Assembly (NCBI GenBank): GCA_015501585.1
Contig: JADNRY010000260.1
Span: 1 to 64,000 of the forward strand
Direction of reading: 5' to 3'
DNA length: 64,000 nt
DNA from: Rhodocollybia butyracea
Lineage: Eukaryota > Basidiomycota > Agaricomycetes > Agaricales > Omphalotaceae
Shown here: positions 1-12,528 of the stretch, in pieces
Layout: each line of letters begins with the position of its first letter
How positions within the stretch are numbered: the stretch's first letter is position 1
Notes under the pieces: model-generated
What the model saw: only the letters and a program-made list of their open reading frames with translations
The model's database searches: none
What the model was told of the DNA's origin: nothing
Program-made: the position numbers and the translations under genes

Positions 1-605
1 GGACAGGTGGTAGGCTGAGAGCTCAGAATCGATCCCTTGAATAAGATGTGAGATGGGACTGCTAGCAGGGGTGCCATCCGGCTTACGAAGGCAGATGGGG
101 GAGGAGAGGTCAAGGTCAGAAGTGGAGATATTGAAGAGACCGGCAACGAAACGCTTGATGATTGCTTCGCCGTTGCGGCTGCTGGAGATTCTTGCAGTCA
201 GCAATCGTGGCGATGAGAGGGTTTTGGTCAACTGGAGTTTCTCGCCAGGCCTTGGCCTGGAAGGGGTCAAGGCCATCGAGTACTACCTTGATATTCCTAC
301 CCGTGATGAAGGGAAAGTCACCTGGGAGGGCATGCATCATCGCAGGCAGACGGGACGGACGACCGTCGAAGGTGCCAAAGGGGAAGCGAATAACAGGTAC
401 CTCCTCTTCGACACGGATTGGTGTGCGGGATTGATGTTGCGCAGGAGGGGGGGTGAGACGAGGGCGAGGTTCAGGGTGAGGAACAAAGGTAGGTTCTACT
501 TGACCACCAGCACCGTGGAGTTTCTTTGCGGGAGGAGCATCAAGTTGAGGCGCGCAGAGGAGGGTTTGGGAGTGGATTGGTTGCTGGGGGTCACAGGTAT
601 CTCAC
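1..605 (-). pseudogene. Unrecognised protein fragment, frameshifted, runs off the left edge
   Basis: On the minus strand a proline-rich open frame enters near 605 and reads to about 180 (segments such as IRFPFGTFDGRPSRLP and GDFPFITGRNIKVVLDGLDP). The same style of protein then continues in another frame to position 1 (GEAIIKRFVAGLFNIS). I found no GT-AG intron that joins the two frames, so a single-base indel is the simplest reading. I do not recognise the family. The fragment is next to a large Ty3 element and could be part of another transposon, perhaps an antisense cargo gene, but that is inference. Positions 606-861 hold no convincing coding sequence. Confidence 0.35.
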
Positions 606-861
606 GGAGTCGCGGTGTGCTAGCGAGAGGCTCGTCATAGTACAGATACTACAACATTATAATAATTATGGTTTACAGTTGTTCTGTGCAATTTGTAGAG
701 TTTCTATTACTCTTAAAAGCAGGAAACGAGGGTGTAAGCATATTTATATCAAGAGACAGTGGTATACATTCAATGTAGCGTCTCGGCCACGGTGACTAAG
801 GTAGAACTAATGGAAGAAGGTAGGTAGATGAACAATAGTGTGTGGTTCAATACGACAACGG

Positions 862-2701
862 TATTAGGCCTAAAATCGGCCTAAGGCGTGTAACCGTACA
901 TTTTGACACTTTGTACGTGTTATACAATGCAATAAGAGAGTTATACGGAGCCCGAGCGTGATAGCTGTTGCCGAGGCAAAGAACTTAACAATAATACTCA
1001 GCGAGCCGTGAAGGTATGCCCACAAGCGTAGCCTAGAGCCAAGCTAGCAAGGATACCTGGGCTGCCCGGAGATGTAATGCTAGATCGTCAATCTAGTTAT
1101 ACCCAAAGAGTGTAGACTCTCTAAACTACAGGACATCTCAAAGCGGGACAAGTACTAAGCCAATGCGTTACTCGAGGAAGGAATTATGAGGGAAGGCATC
1201 CCTCGCACTAAGACCCCCAACGAGCTATGTTAAGATGTGGACTTTACAGTCCGTAACAATGGACCAGAACAATCCCAAGGGAAACCGTAGAGGTCTATTC
1301 GCGGCACCGGTCGTAACCGTGAGGACGGTAGAAACATACTTAGCGGTCCTACGGAAAGCTACGCGCCGGGATAGCCTTGGCAAATCAAAACATTTGATCT
1401 TAGAAATCATACACGGAGGTCTTATCCGTTAAAGCCGACTATCGGGAATCACTTGTACATACTCAGCGCAGTTGCTCGAGATTGTCATAAGTGGTGTCGT
1501 TGGAAAGCTAGATAACAGGCCTTCTCGAGAGAATGTTAATCACACTCAGGATGGACAGAACTATCCGAGGAATAGAATGAAACTCACCCAAGGGAACTGG
1601 GCGGCGAGTGATCATGAAGCGCAAAGGTACTTCCTGACCCCGGAGAATTGTGGAGTAATCGGAGAAACCTCGCTCGGATCAAAACACTCTAAAACTATGT
1701 TAATCCTCACGAAATCATATTTTACCTCTGATATATACCCAAGAATGGACTATTTCTTTATCGTGTGTACCATATATAGGCTGGAGTTTCCTTTCCGAGC
1801 CAGATTCCTCTGTTCCACTCTCTTTCCGTCTCTCTCCGTATCTGTTTCATCTATTTTTCGTATTAAACTCTCTCTACTCAGTATATAAGCCAGATATATT
1901 TATTCAATAAGACAAGTTTCTTGCCCTCGACTTGACTGCTAAGACCAGTGCTCCGTAGAACGTCCCCACGGGATCAGTAGCGTGACGCCTCCTGACTTGG
2001 TTATCTTAAGAAAGTAATAAACTTCACGTGCTTCGCAAAGCCCATTTATATCTTGATCGAATTTAAGTGTGTAGAGTTCTCTCGAACTCCAGATCAACTC
2101 AAATCTAGTTGCTTCCTTAGAGGGGACAGCTTCTAGTAAGGGATTATTCGGCTCCAGAGTGAGGGTTCCTTAGTTGACTTCTTCACGAAGTTAGACGAGC
2201 CACTAAGATTGTGGTACGAGTTCCTAGTGATTAAGTTCACTTACAATATCGTAGCTTGGCCCAGAGTTTGGTTGAGGACTTTACGGAGTCACAGCAGCTA
2301 GTGCCAGAGTTTGCCTAGGGTTGTTGACAAACCTCGAGATTACTATTCTAGCTAGAGCCAGAGTTTGCCTAGGAGAATCTTAGTTTCGTTGTATTGGTTT
2401 TGGTTTTGGTTAATTGATTTGGACATTCACACCTGGTTTCCTCGTACACTCGTACACCCCAACTAGGCTTCTCTCGACTTAGTTCTAAGAGTTGTCTAAG
2501 CTTAGTTACCCACGTTAGCGCTACAGTCTTGAACCTGGAGCAGTCGCGCGCGTACATCCGATATTACAAAGCTTTCCCTCGGGAATCTCTGACAACCCGC
2601 CCTCGCTCCCTTACATATCGATAGTCTGGTTAGGTGCGGTAGTGTTTTTGTTAGGTTGTTTTATAGCACCTTTCGCATACCTACACGTAAATACCCAAAT
2701 A
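862..2701 (+). repeat. 5' LTR of the large Ty3 element (1.84 kb)
   Basis: Matches 29498-31338 over its full length with about 30 differences. It starts TATTAGGCC and ends CCCAAATA, so the termini are TATT...AATA rather than the usual TG...CA. A TATA-like TATATA lies at about 1773-1778 and an AATAAG signal at about 1906-1911, consistent with U3, R and U5. The short open frames inside the LTR recur in both copies and have no recognisable product. Confidence 0.85.
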
Positions 2702-2703
2702 TC

Positions 2704-2720
2704 TGGAGCCCACCGCGAGG
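2704..2720 (+). other. Primer binding site of the large Ty3 element
   Basis: TGGAGCCCACCGCGAGG begins 2 nt after the 5' LTR end. It would pair with the 3' end of a tRNA reading ...GGTGGGCTCCA. I have not identified the tRNA. Confidence 0.65.
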
Positions 2721-2721
2721 G

Positions 2722-5700
2722 GTGGAATCTAATTTTATCGGATTTTACTACAAACCTAGTCCTTGGGTTAGTAGAGTTCATCTTCTTTGTCCTTCGTTCG
2801 CTAGTCCACAAGATTAGTGATCCCTCGGATAATACACCTGATTCAGAGTCATCTCTTTCCGGAGTAGGCGAACTTCCTGATCCGGGAACATCTGAATTAA
2901 GACGCAGTAAAAGAGTACCTAAACCTCGAGAACGATATAATAGTAGTGTCGAACCCGAACGTCGACCTCCTTTTTCTGTCACTCGAGCAGGATCTAACAC
3001 TCCGTCTTCACGCGGATCTAAACCAAGCATAGTCCGTGCGACTTCTGAAACAACTCACGTTGCCAAGAAGTCTTTAAAAGGGAAAGCGAAAGCAGATCCC
3101 ACTGATACTACTCAAGCCAGTTCACGTACAAGGGGTGCTCCAGCCCGTGTGCAAGATAACTTGACTAGTCAACCTTCATCTTCATCTTCATCTCTTCCTC
3201 GTATTCCCGAGGAAATCTCTCAGTTAGCTACAGCAGTTAACCAACTCTCGTCTTCTATTTTAAACAATCTTACAATGAGTACTACTACAAGCAATAACAA
3301 CCCGGGTTCGAGCGGGAACACTGGAGGTTCGAGTGGTTCTGGCGGATCTGGTGGTGCAGCTCCCACGGGAACAAATGCTACGGTTGCACAATTGTTTGGA
3401 GACAAAATTAAATTTAACACAAGATGAGCTCGATGAATATAACTCGAAGTACCTTCCTAAGCGTAGTAAAACGGCGACACTATTTAATAAAGATGATCCA
3501 TCTATGTTGAATGGTTGGATTGAGGATACTACTCGATTCATTGCCGCGGCAAACATTACCAAGGAAGCAGCGAAAGTGGCGTTGGCGTTGGACTGGATGA
3601 CTTATTCCACTCGGGAAGCATACAAGTATCTACCCTCCGTCGAAACTCCTAATTTGCAACAGTTCTTCAGAGATTTACGAGCAATCTTCTCTGAATCGGT
3701 AGATAGTGAGCTTGGTTCACGCCAAGAGCTCGAGATCTTAACCGGGAAGTTCACACCTCTGGACATTGGTAAACATCAAAAGATCATGATGTATAACCGA
3801 GAGTTTAAGAATCTCGTGGATAAGCTGATGAAACCGCCGGCAATCCTCCAACGCTGAAGCTGTCAAGGCATATCTTGTGCCATGAGCGAAAGGTTGTATT
3901 TAGCGATTTCCGCGCGTTTGTCACAGAATGTTACACATGTTCAGTTGTTGTCTCGTCGCCGTGAAGATCCTTATCTACTTTCAGAAGTCATGGAAGCAGC
4001 CGAGAGTCCCAATTTCAGAACCCTCGATACCTATTATGGTAACGGAGCTCGTCCAACTGGATCTCAAGGTGTTCCTGACTCTGCCGAAACTTATAGTCGA
4101 GGTGCATTATCGTTCAGATTCTCTCCTCATCTTCCAGAGACCACTCCCGCGGATCCCGTGAAAGTGGAACCTAAGCAGGAAGAAGTGTCGGAAGTTCTCG
4201 CGGGAATCGCCTCGATTAAAGATACTATCGCTCTGAACAGGAAAGAGACTAATTTAGTCTTGGATGGTCATCAAAAGGCTATCTCCTCGATGATGAGCTT
4301 AATGAAGGATAATATAGAATCCAAACGCTCAGGATACACGTCAACGCAAGTTGCTGCGCCGCAGAATACCTCGAAGACCATTCCGGATTGGGGGCAGGGT
4401 TGTTTTATGTGCGGGTCACTAGAACATCGCATGTCGGAGTGCCAATTCTTTAATTCCTACAAGGATAAAGGTTGGTTAGTTCCTGACACTACTCCCGGGT
4501 CGAAGAAGTATACTTTGCGCGATGGTACGCCGTTGCCGAGGAACGACCCTAGTGAATCTCGCCCAGAAAAGATTGCAAGGATTGCAAAATCTAAAGGCTG
4601 GGATAAGGGTGGAACCAATGCATTCTTTGTCGAGGAAGAAGACTACTTGGATACCGAGGAGCAAGAGCCTCACCTCACTTCGTTTTTGGCTTCCATGAAA
4701 AAGCTAATGGAGGAACATGAGACGAACGGTCGTTATATCGCCGGCTCCGGGGAATCCAAGGAGTCGGGAAACTAATTGCTTCGGTGATGCAGGGTAGAGT
4801 CACTAGAGGAAATACTCTAGGCAAGCAGGCAGACTCGAAAAAGCCCACATCTACGAAGGAATTGGTTAAGAAGGTAGGCCCGCCAACGAAAGGTACCCTT
4901 AGGGAACCCCTAATTGAAAAGCCACCACCTAAAAGCCCTGCTATTAAAGAGAAACGTAAACAAGTGGAAGTCGTGATTCCCGTGAAAAAGAAGTTTGTTG
5001 AGAAAGCTGTTGTCGGCGACGATGACGAGTTCTCTCGAGATGGAACTGGAATTATCCTTGATAAGGAAGCTGACAAAGAGTTCGCTCGGAGTCTGGCTGA
5101 ATTAAGGGAAGAAGCTCCTATTCCCGAGAATACTAAGGTTACTCATAGACCATTCGACGCGGTGAAACCACATGCGGTTTATCCCATTCCACGCAATCAA
5201 CCACGTCTAGAAACCCAAGATAAAGACAATCCTGTCAAGGAGAAGTCTGTCGAGGATAATGGACCCAAATTTAATATTAGAAGTGGATTTCACTTACCTG
5301 GAGCCGAGGAAGAAGTCGCTTGAAAGTTGTTCGATGCAGAAGTAACGCTGACATCAGAGGAGCTATTAGCGCTGAGTCGTCCTCTCCAGAAAATTATGTT
5401 AAGGAAAGCTAGGAACGTCAGGGTAACTCCTACTAAGAGGAAGAATGCTTATGTTAGTACTCTCCTCGAAGATGGCACTGAAGTACCTGAGGAGCTGGAA
5501 CTTCCTCGCAGGAACGAATTCGATAGTTATATCTCCATGGATAGCATTAAGCTTGATAGTGAAGAAATCTTCGAAGTCCTCGAGCATAACCATAATGGTT
5601 TGAAGGCCGGTTCTATTGTACAACGGGACCCTGTTGAAGCCTTTAAAGCAGACTTACCCGAGGGTGACGAGCGCCGTAATTTGGTAATTGTCGCGGGAAG

Positions 5701-6628
5701 ATCTAGCAGTCTCCGGTGTATTAACACAAAGATCAATCGTAGCAATAGATCGTCAGACTGCTGTAGAGTTGAATTTGGTCTGGGACCCTACTGTAACAAT
5801 TTGTCTGCAGGATGTACACGGAGGTCTCGAGGAAACCGCAGGTCTTGCGAGAAATGTTCCTTTCCAAATTGGTGAAATTACAATCTATCTGCAACTGCAT
5901 GTGCAACAGCGGGCACCATTCGAAGTGCTGATTGGTAGGCCATTTGACGTTCTCACGGAATCCGGGATAAAGAATCATGCGGATGGTAGCCAAGAGGTGA
6001 CAATTACGGACCCCAACACCGGGAATAAATGTACTATGGGTACACATATTCGCTCTACGAGATGAAGACTTAGGACTGACAATCCCGAGTTCAAACCCAA
6101 ACTAGTTCCGGAGCATGCAGGAAGTAGTAACAATCCCGTCAAGGAGGAACAGGGAAATTTTTAAACCTCGAGGATCTGAGTAGCGATCAAGGAGAGGTAG
6201 AATTTGCTATGAGTTTCCATTTTGACGATAATAGTGATATTGTATGTGATGGATATAAGTTCGCAGAAACGGGTCAGTTTTCCGAGCAGGAGTTAAGCGA
6301 GGCCTATGTCATGGCTTCGAGAAATTTCATTGCGCAGAAAGCTCCCGAGGACGATGAGCTTATTGAAGCCTACGTAAATAAACAACTAGTGGATGGAAAT
6401 AGACGAGTATTCAACGCTCACAAAGAAGGCTTGGACTACGAAGAACCCGAGGAAGGTCCTGTACTAGTAAATAGAGAGGAATTGCCCGACTTTGATGACC
6501 ACGCGAAAGCCTTCGCCGGATTCACTACGAAACCGGAACTAATGAGCGGCATGCTGTCTTCAGGAAGGGTGATGCTAAAAGTACGAAAAGGGAGACTCCT
6601 AAGTTTCCTGGTTCCCCACAATTTGTAA
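2722..6628 (+). pseudogene. Decayed gag and protease of the large Ty3 element
   Basis: Pieces of one Gag-Pro polyprotein lie in several frames with stops between them. They are a Ser/Gly-rich N-terminal region (to 3427), a capsid-like helical part (about 3430-3857), a further part (3882-4775) with an intact CCHC zinc knuckle (C-x2-C-x4-H-x4-C, about 4399-4443), a Lys-rich linker (4784-5323), and a protease-like segment (about 5690-6065) with the family phrases SIVAIDRQTA and FEVLIGRPFDVL. The protease Asp-x-Gly triad is not readable in the current frame. This Gag-Pro type is common in Agaricomycete Ty3 elements. At least four frame breaks mean no functional Gag can be made from this copy. Confidence 0.75.
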
Positions 6629-6660
6629 AAGGTGGAAAACCTCGTCGCAGCATACCCAAA

Positions 6661-9600
6661 TTGCCTCCTAGGCCTCTGTCTGACCTTCCACGAGTAAAAG
6701 ATTATACCTATACGCCGTATACAAAGCCCGAGAGTTATGAACCGTGCAAGAATTCAATTCCTCGGAAAAGAACTGCAATTAAAGATCCCAAGAATGGGAA
6801 GGTTTATGATTTGGTCGATGCTTTTGGCGCAAAGAAATACAAACCAGTTGGTGTCAAAGTACATCCTGTGAAAGCGGATCTACCCGAGGAATACAGAGTT
6901 CGACGGTGTATCACCGGCAATCCTCTCGAGGGAATGCCTGAATTATCACCCAATCCGCCTGAGTTCACTCCAACCGGACGCTACACACAGGAAAGAAAAG
7001 AGATTATCGATGAAAATCACTCAGAGGATTTCCTATGGCCGGAAGAAAGGAAGTTGATTCATCACTTCATGATGCTTCAGGAACAAGCGTTTGCCTGGAA
7101 TGCAGAGGAAGCTGGTACCTTCAAGGAAGAATTCTTCCCCGCGGTTAAAATTCCAGTACTCCCGCATGTTCCGTGGGTCATTCGTAACATTCCAATACCA
7201 CCCGGGATCTTCGAGGACGTGTGTAAGATAATAAAACAAAAGATTGATGCAGGAGTTTACGAACCTAGTAGTGCCTCCTATCGCTCAAAGTGGTTTTGCG
7301 TAGTTAAAAAGGATGGAAAAAGTTTACGTTTGGTCCATAGTCTGGAACCGTTGAATGAAGTTACTATACAACATTCTGGTGTACCGCCGGCCCCGGCTGA
7401 AGTCTCTAGGGACTTCTGTAGTCGAGCTTGTGGAGCTACTTTCGATCTCTATGTCGGATACGATGAGAGGCCATTAGCAGTTTCCTCGAGGGATCTAACG
7501 ACCTTTCAAACACCTTTTGGACCACATAGGCTCGTGAAATTACCAATGGGATGGACAAATTCCGTACCAATCTTCCACGACGATGTAACCTATATCCTAC
7601 AAGACGAAATTCCACATGTTACAGTCCCCTATATCGACGATGTTCCCGTAAAAGGTCCGCATACTAGGTACGAACTTCCAGACGGAGGTTACGAGACCAT
7701 ATCAGAGAACGCCGGGATACGACGATTTGTTTGGGAACACATGCAGAATGTTAACCGGGTGTGTCAACGGATGAAATATGCCGGGGGTACTTTCTCGGGG
7801 AAAAAGTCTTTCATTTGTAATCCTGAAATTATCGTCCTAGGACACCGTTGTACTTACGAAGGCAGGATGCCTGAGGCTGGGATTGCTGAATCAATCTTGA
7901 CTTGGCCCGAATGCAAGAATAAGCACGACGTACGAGCTTTTCTTGGGACTGCTGGACAGTTGCGAATGTTTATCGAGAACTACGCAAAGAAGGCAATGCC
8001 CTTGACCAAGTTAACTAGTGACATGGATTGGGAATGGGGAGATGAACAACGGAAAGCAATGGACGCTCTCAAGGATGGTGTAAGGAATGCCCCGGCACTC
8101 CGAAACATTAACTATGAGTGGGACATTTGTCTCGCAGTTGACACTTCTTACAAAGCAGTGGGATGGTTTATTTATCAAATAGATCCTGACGATCCTAAAA
8201 AGAAGTATTTTAATTACTTTGGATCAACTACGTTAAACGAGCGGGAAGCCCGGTTCTCTCAGTCTAAGAGAGAACTCTATGGTCTCAAACTATCATTACA
8301 ATCAAGCTATTACTTAGTCTATGGCTCTCGACGAATGACCGTGGAGACTGATGCAAGCTACATCAAGGGTATGTTAGATCATCCCAGCTGTGGTCCGAAC
8401 GCTACAATCAATAGATGGATTGAGGAGATCCGTAAGTTCCACTTCAAGATTTTACATGTGAAGGGTATTTTGCACGGACCAGATGGTTTGTCACGGAGAC
8501 CTCCAGGCGGATATCAGTCCCCTCGACCACCAATCGACCCAGATGACTATGAAGATTACGATGATGGAGCTCCCGTTGAACTTATCATGGGTGAAGGGGC
8601 CAAAGAACCTTTAGATTTTGAGTCCTTCAAGGACGACATTGACCCACGCAGTGGTTACCTTGGTGAGCTAGCTTGTCATCCTGAGGACATCCAGGAAGAA
8701 CTCCAGGAAGCCCTCAATGACGAGAAAGCATCCGAACGTCACCGAAAATCGCTGATCAAAAGTCACGGTGAAATCTACTCTTCGTTCAGTCAAACACTTC
8801 ATATTCCACAAGACTCCGCGGAATGGAGGGCTGATAACCCTTACCCTCGGGAACGTCGGTCGGAATGGGGAAATAAACTAGATGATATGTTACCTACTAT
8901 TGCCAAGTGGCATACAGGTGATGAGAAGGATATCACAGAAAACATGAGCGCACCGGAAGCCCGAAGCTTTTTGCGTCAAGCAAAGAAATTCTTCGTGGAT
9001 AAGAAAGGTCGGCTTTATAAGAAAGCTACTGAGGAAGGTGCTCAGCATCAATTAGTGGTTAGTCCTGACCGTCGAATGTATATGCTACATTGCGCACATG
9101 ATAGCTTAGCACATAAAGGAACGTTTGCTACCCGCGAGTTCCTGGATCGACGTTTTTGGTGGCCTGATATGGAAAGCGACGTACATTGGTATGTTGGCTC
9201 TTGCATTCCTTGTCAGAACCGTCAATTACGCCTTCTGAAGATTCCCCCGGTCGTAACACATACTCCCTCATTGTTCCAGAAAGTGCATGTTGATACTATC
9301 AATATCACACCCGCGAGCAATAGGTGTAAGTATATTGTTCACGCTAGGGATTCTCTGTCAAGTTGGTCAGAAGCCCGGGCCTTACCGCAAGAAAACGCGA
9401 AGTCCCTGGCCGAGTGGTTCTTTGACGACATAATCTGTCGTTGGGGATGTCCCGAGGAAGTTGTCACGGATAACGCCCCGGTGATGTTAGCCATGGTTAA
9501 CTGGCTCGAGAATAAATATGGAATTCGAGGGATCCGGGTCTCGCCATATAATTCCCAAGGGAATGGCAAAATCGAAAGAGCGCACTTTGATATTCGACAG

Positions 9601-10452
9601 GCTCTGGTAAAAGCAACGGGCGGCGATATCAAGAAGTGGTTCTACTTCCTTAAACATGTATTATGGGCTGATAGAATAACGGCGAGGAGAGGTTTTGGTT
9701 GTTCACCATTCTTCTTGGTAACCGGCGCGGAACCATTATTACCTTTTGATATCGTTGAGTCTACATGGTTGGTAAATCCACCAGATCGTATCTTGACTAC
9801 CGAGGAATTATTGGGTTATCGTGCACAGGCCTTGTCAAAACATAGAACCTTTGTCGAGGGCATGCGAGAGCGTGTCACTGAAAATAAGAGAAGAGACCTA
9901 AGGGAGTTCGAGAAGAAGTATCGCCATGTCATCTTCGACTACGATTTCAAACCCGGGACGCTTGTTCAGGTTAGAAATACAGCAATCGAAAAGAATCTTG
10001 ACAGGAAGATGTTCCCTAGATATATGGGACCGATGGTCGTTATCCGTAGAACTAGGGGAGGTTCTTACATTATCGCGGAAATGGATGGTACCGTGTTGAA
10101 AAGCAAAGTTGGTGCATTTAGGGTCTTACCCCACCGTTCCCGATACAAACCTATGGACTTACCCGAGGATATACATGATCTCATCGACTTGACCAAGGAT
10201 CAGTTAGACACCATGGTAAACGATGGTGATGACGATGAGGATGTGGAATTTATCCGTAAAGGGGGGGACCCCTTGTTTGATCAAATCCCTACCTTGAGAA
10301 GACCAGTAGACGGTGATGAAGTGGTTTATAACCCTGAAGACCCGGACTCTGACGAAGATTCAAGCGAGGAAGAGATTATACCGGAGACAGACGAAGCTCC
10401 TCGTGTCAGAACACGCGCAATGCGAAAAGTGATACCTAATAATGAACGCTAA
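6661..10452 (+). CDS. Ty3/gypsy Pol: reverse transcriptase, RNase H, integrase
   Basis: A single open frame of 1263 codons without an ATG at its left end, so it is presumably translated as part of a longer Gag-Pol. Reverse transcriptase has PMGWTNSVPIFHDD and the catalytic YIDD at residues 324-327, followed by VPVKGP, a phrase typical of a basidiomycete Ty3 clade. RNase H begins with LAVDTSYKAVGWF. Integrase has an H2C2 finger (HCAHDSLAHKG...CIPC) and catalytic D878, D937 and E972, with the canonical 35-residue D-E spacing. The C terminus is acidic and has no chromodomain. The frame is intact although upstream gag is broken. It ends 446 bp from the end of antisense gene A, with which it converges. 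Confidence 0.9.
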   Translation: MPPRPLSDLPRVKDYTYTPYTKPESYEPCKNSIPRKRTAIKDPKNGKVYDLVDAFGAKKYKPVGVKVHPVKADLPEEYRVRRCITGNPLEGMPELSPNPPEFTPTGRYTQERKEIIDENHSEDFLWPEERKLIHHFMMLQEQAFAWNAEEAGTFKEEFFPAVKIPVLPHVPWVIRNIPIPPGIFEDVCKIIKQKIDAGVYEPSSASYRSKWFCVVKKDGKSLRLVHSLEPLNEVTIQHSGVPPAPAEVSRDFCSRACGATFDLYVGYDERPLAVSSRDLTTFQTPFGPHRLVKLPMGWTNSVPIFHDDVTYILQDEIPHVTVPYIDDVPVKGPHTRYELPDGGYETISENAGIRRFVWEHMQNVNRVCQRMKYAGGTFSGKKSFICNPEIIVLGHRCTYEGRMPEAGIAESILTWPECKNKHDVRAFLGTAGQLRMFIENYAKKAMPLTKLTSDMDWEWGDEQRKAMDALKDGVRNAPALRNINYEWDICLAVDTSYKAVGWFIYQIDPDDPKKKYFNYFGSTTLNEREARFSQSKRELYGLKLSLQSSYYLVYGSRRMTVETDASYIKGMLDHPSCGPNATINRWIEEIRKFHFKILHVKGILHGPDGLSRRPPGGYQSPRPPIDPDDYEDYDDGAPVELIMGEGAKEPLDFESFKDDIDPRSGYLGELACHPEDIQEELQEALNDEKASERHRKSLIKSHGEIYSSFSQTLHIPQDSAEWRADNPYPRERRSEWGNKLDDMLPTIAKWHTGDEKDITENMSAPEARSFLRQAKKFFVDKKGRLYKKATEEGAQHQLVVSPDRRMYMLHCAHDSLAHKGTFATREFLDRRFWWPDMESDVHWYVGSCIPCQNRQLRLLKIPPVVTHTPSLFQKVHVDTINITPASNRCKYIVHARDSLSSWSEARALPQENAKSLAEWFFDDIICRWGCPEEVVTDNAPVMLAMVNWLENKYGIRGIRVSPYNSQGNGKIERAHFDIRQALVKATGGDIKKWFYFLKHVLWADRITARRGFGCSPFFLVTGAEPLLPFDIVESTWLVNPPDRILTTEELLGYRAQALSKHRTFVEGMRERVTENKRRDLREFEKKYRHVIFDYDFKPGTLVQVRNTAIEKNLDRKMFPRYMGPMVVIRRTRGGSYIIAEMDGTVLKSKVGAFRVLPHRSRYKPMDLPEDIHDLIDLTKDQLDTMVNDGDDDEDVEFIRKGGDPLFDQIPTLRRPVDGDEVVYNPEDPDSDEDSSEEEIIPETDEAPRVRTRAMRKVIPNNER

Positions 10453-10897
10453 CGTGTTCGCGGGATTTATAACACTATGCATTTCCTTGCCATGGAAAGA
10501 AACTTACCTTTGTGTCGAAGTTATGTTAATCTCGCGAACTCCGTGTTATCATCAATACACATGGATTTATTGGGCTTTTAAGACTGTAATAGTCAGAGGC
10601 CTATGTTAAAGATATAAACGAGTGACTATAGGCTTAACTAGTACTGGAATCGAATTGCCGGAGCTCACAGGCTACCAGGCGAAGAAGATAAAGAGACTGT
10701 AAAAACTGTGGTTTCTCGAGAGAAAGTTTATTTAAAGAATTCGACTAGAAGCTCGGTTCAGACAACGATATAGTGTCCAGAGAGAAAAACTTACAAGTTA
10801 TTTACCACTCCAACGATGCTAACAGGGAGGATTGACACATCGCACACTCCATCCCTGTACATTCACAACAACCAATGCTCACTGAAGGCATAGTGGA
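10453..10897. other. Spacer between convergent pol and gene A
   Basis: 445 bp with no coding potential that I can see. It would contain the 3' UTR of gene A. Confidence 0.5.
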
Positions 10898-12528
10898 TTA
10901 ACGCCCGCTTGTCTGACGATGTTCAAGGGAAAGTTGACGTACACCTTCTACCATTTCTGAGTCCTCTCTGAACTTCAAAAGGTGGACCAAGCTGTCTGTG
11001 ACTTTCTGAGCTTGGAGAGCACGAGCGTAAAAGACCTGGGTCTTGCTCAGGTTCCCGAGATACTTGTTCCTATGAATATTCAAGAGAACATTGAGATTGG
11101 TATCGGTCATCGAGGCAAAGTCGAGTTCGCCAAATTGGCCGGTCAAAGAAGCAAGGAATTGCTTGGCCACAACGCATTCACGTCGCGCACGGGTAACTGC
11201 GTAACCGATGTAAGTCGGATTTGTTAAAACATGTTATAAATACTCACCAGCATCCTCGGGAGAGCTATCAATGAGCTCAGCGTTGAAACGCATGCGCTTT
11301 CCGTACTCATTGACAAGACTGGCCACTTCATTGGCAACAGGCGTTTCCTCGACTTTCCTCTTAAGTGATGAAGTACTCACTTCACCGGAAGCCTATGTGG
11401 AGACGTCAGCCAAAGTGTTTACAGGGCCCGAGGAAAGGATCTAAGTACCTTGGCCTTCGAGGACTTCCTAGACTCTCGGGTCTTCTTCCTCGAAGCCTGA
11501 GCGCGAGCCAGCGCGTCAGTAATTTCCGGGGGATCCTGGAACTCTTTAGTCAGTACAACCGCTCGTTGATTCCAAGCCCGAGAGCCAAATGGTCCTTTTG
11601 GGAGAGGCAAGCCCAAGCGTGAATGATAACACTACGGTTCCTTCAGCACAGTTATCGTGGGATCCGTACAGGCGCACGCTTCATGGATTTTATAATATAT
11701 GTTAAGAAAAGAGAACTTACAAATGCGATCTGCGTAGCGGGATGATCTTCCTCCATGGGTTCGTCCTCGTCGTCGATGAGAATGGTACCTTTAGAGCTAC
11801 TAGAGCTTTTAGTCGACTTCGAGGGTTCTTTGGACTCCTTGGAGAACGAGATGGTAGAAAGAGCGGCGGATTTTGCCGCATAATCGGTGGTCTTGTCATC
11901 GTTGGCAGCACTGGAAGCCCCTACATCGTGTTTAGACGGAAGGCAGTAGTCCAGGATGGTAGCATAGCGAGGAGGCTTACCGCGAGTAGTGGTGAAAGGG
12001 CCCGGCCCTGTAGTACCAGTGAACCCCAAGGAAACCTTCTTCGACGCCGCCTGGATCGGTATCTATAAGTGTTTGTTCTCGGATATGTTAAAACGGGCTT
12101 ACCAGCGCAAGGTTGAGCTCGTTGATGAAATTGCCGAGGCGCACAGCAGTCGCAGAATGAGCAGTCTTAGCGCTGGGACAGATCTTCATCGCGTGGAGAA
12201 GGAGATCATGTCCTTGTTCAAGGACACCAACATTCGCGGGGAATTTGAGTACTTTCTCCTTATGAAAAGACGTGGTCTATGGAGGCAGGATATCAAGGTC
12301 AGGCTTCCGTGGAAAAGGCAAAAAGAGGCTCACAAGAAGATCGACATGCTTTTGTACAGTACTAAGAACCTCTGCCTGAAGGAGAGTCTGATCCTCGACG
12401 TACTCGATTGCATCACGGAGCCGACTGGTAGCCTCTTTGAGTGTTCTGGTGGAGGCGACGATGGCTTCCATAGTATTCTTCATGAACTGCGGTTTGTCAT
12501 CGGTATTTTGGGTGTTCTTGGAAGACAT
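10898..12528 (-). CDS. Gene A: antisense six-exon cargo gene of the large Ty3 element, 445 aa, family not recognised
   Basis: The model joins exons 12528-12334, 12276-12103, 12062-11721, 11631-11449, 11392-11248 and 11196-10898. All introns are GT-AG (40-89 nt) and the coding total is 1338 nt, divisible by three, with a clean stop. The N terminus is helical (STRTLKEATSRLRDAIEY). The middle is Ser/Lys-rich with a SUMO-interaction-like ILIDDEDE near residues 220-230. Basic, NLS-like stretches follow (KKTRESRKSSKAK, LKRK). The C terminus is helical (KVTDSLVHLLKFRED). The gene lies between pol and the 3' LTR on the opposite strand. Its introns would not be removed from the element's own genomic RNA, which could explain why they persist. 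No enzyme motif is visible. It could instead be a captured host gene. Confidence 0.75.

Noticed and set aside
857..861. AACGG / AACGA as a target site duplication of the large element
   Set aside because: Only four of five bases match, and only if the LTR end is shifted by one base. Too weak to claim.
1225..1432. Short frames recurring at 29862-30069
   Set aside because: They recur only because the two LTRs are copies. Both strands are open, with no start context or family, so they are not genes.
3220..3562. Minus-strand frames over gag
   Set aside because: Low-complexity Ser/Gly gag sequence read backwards; no support.
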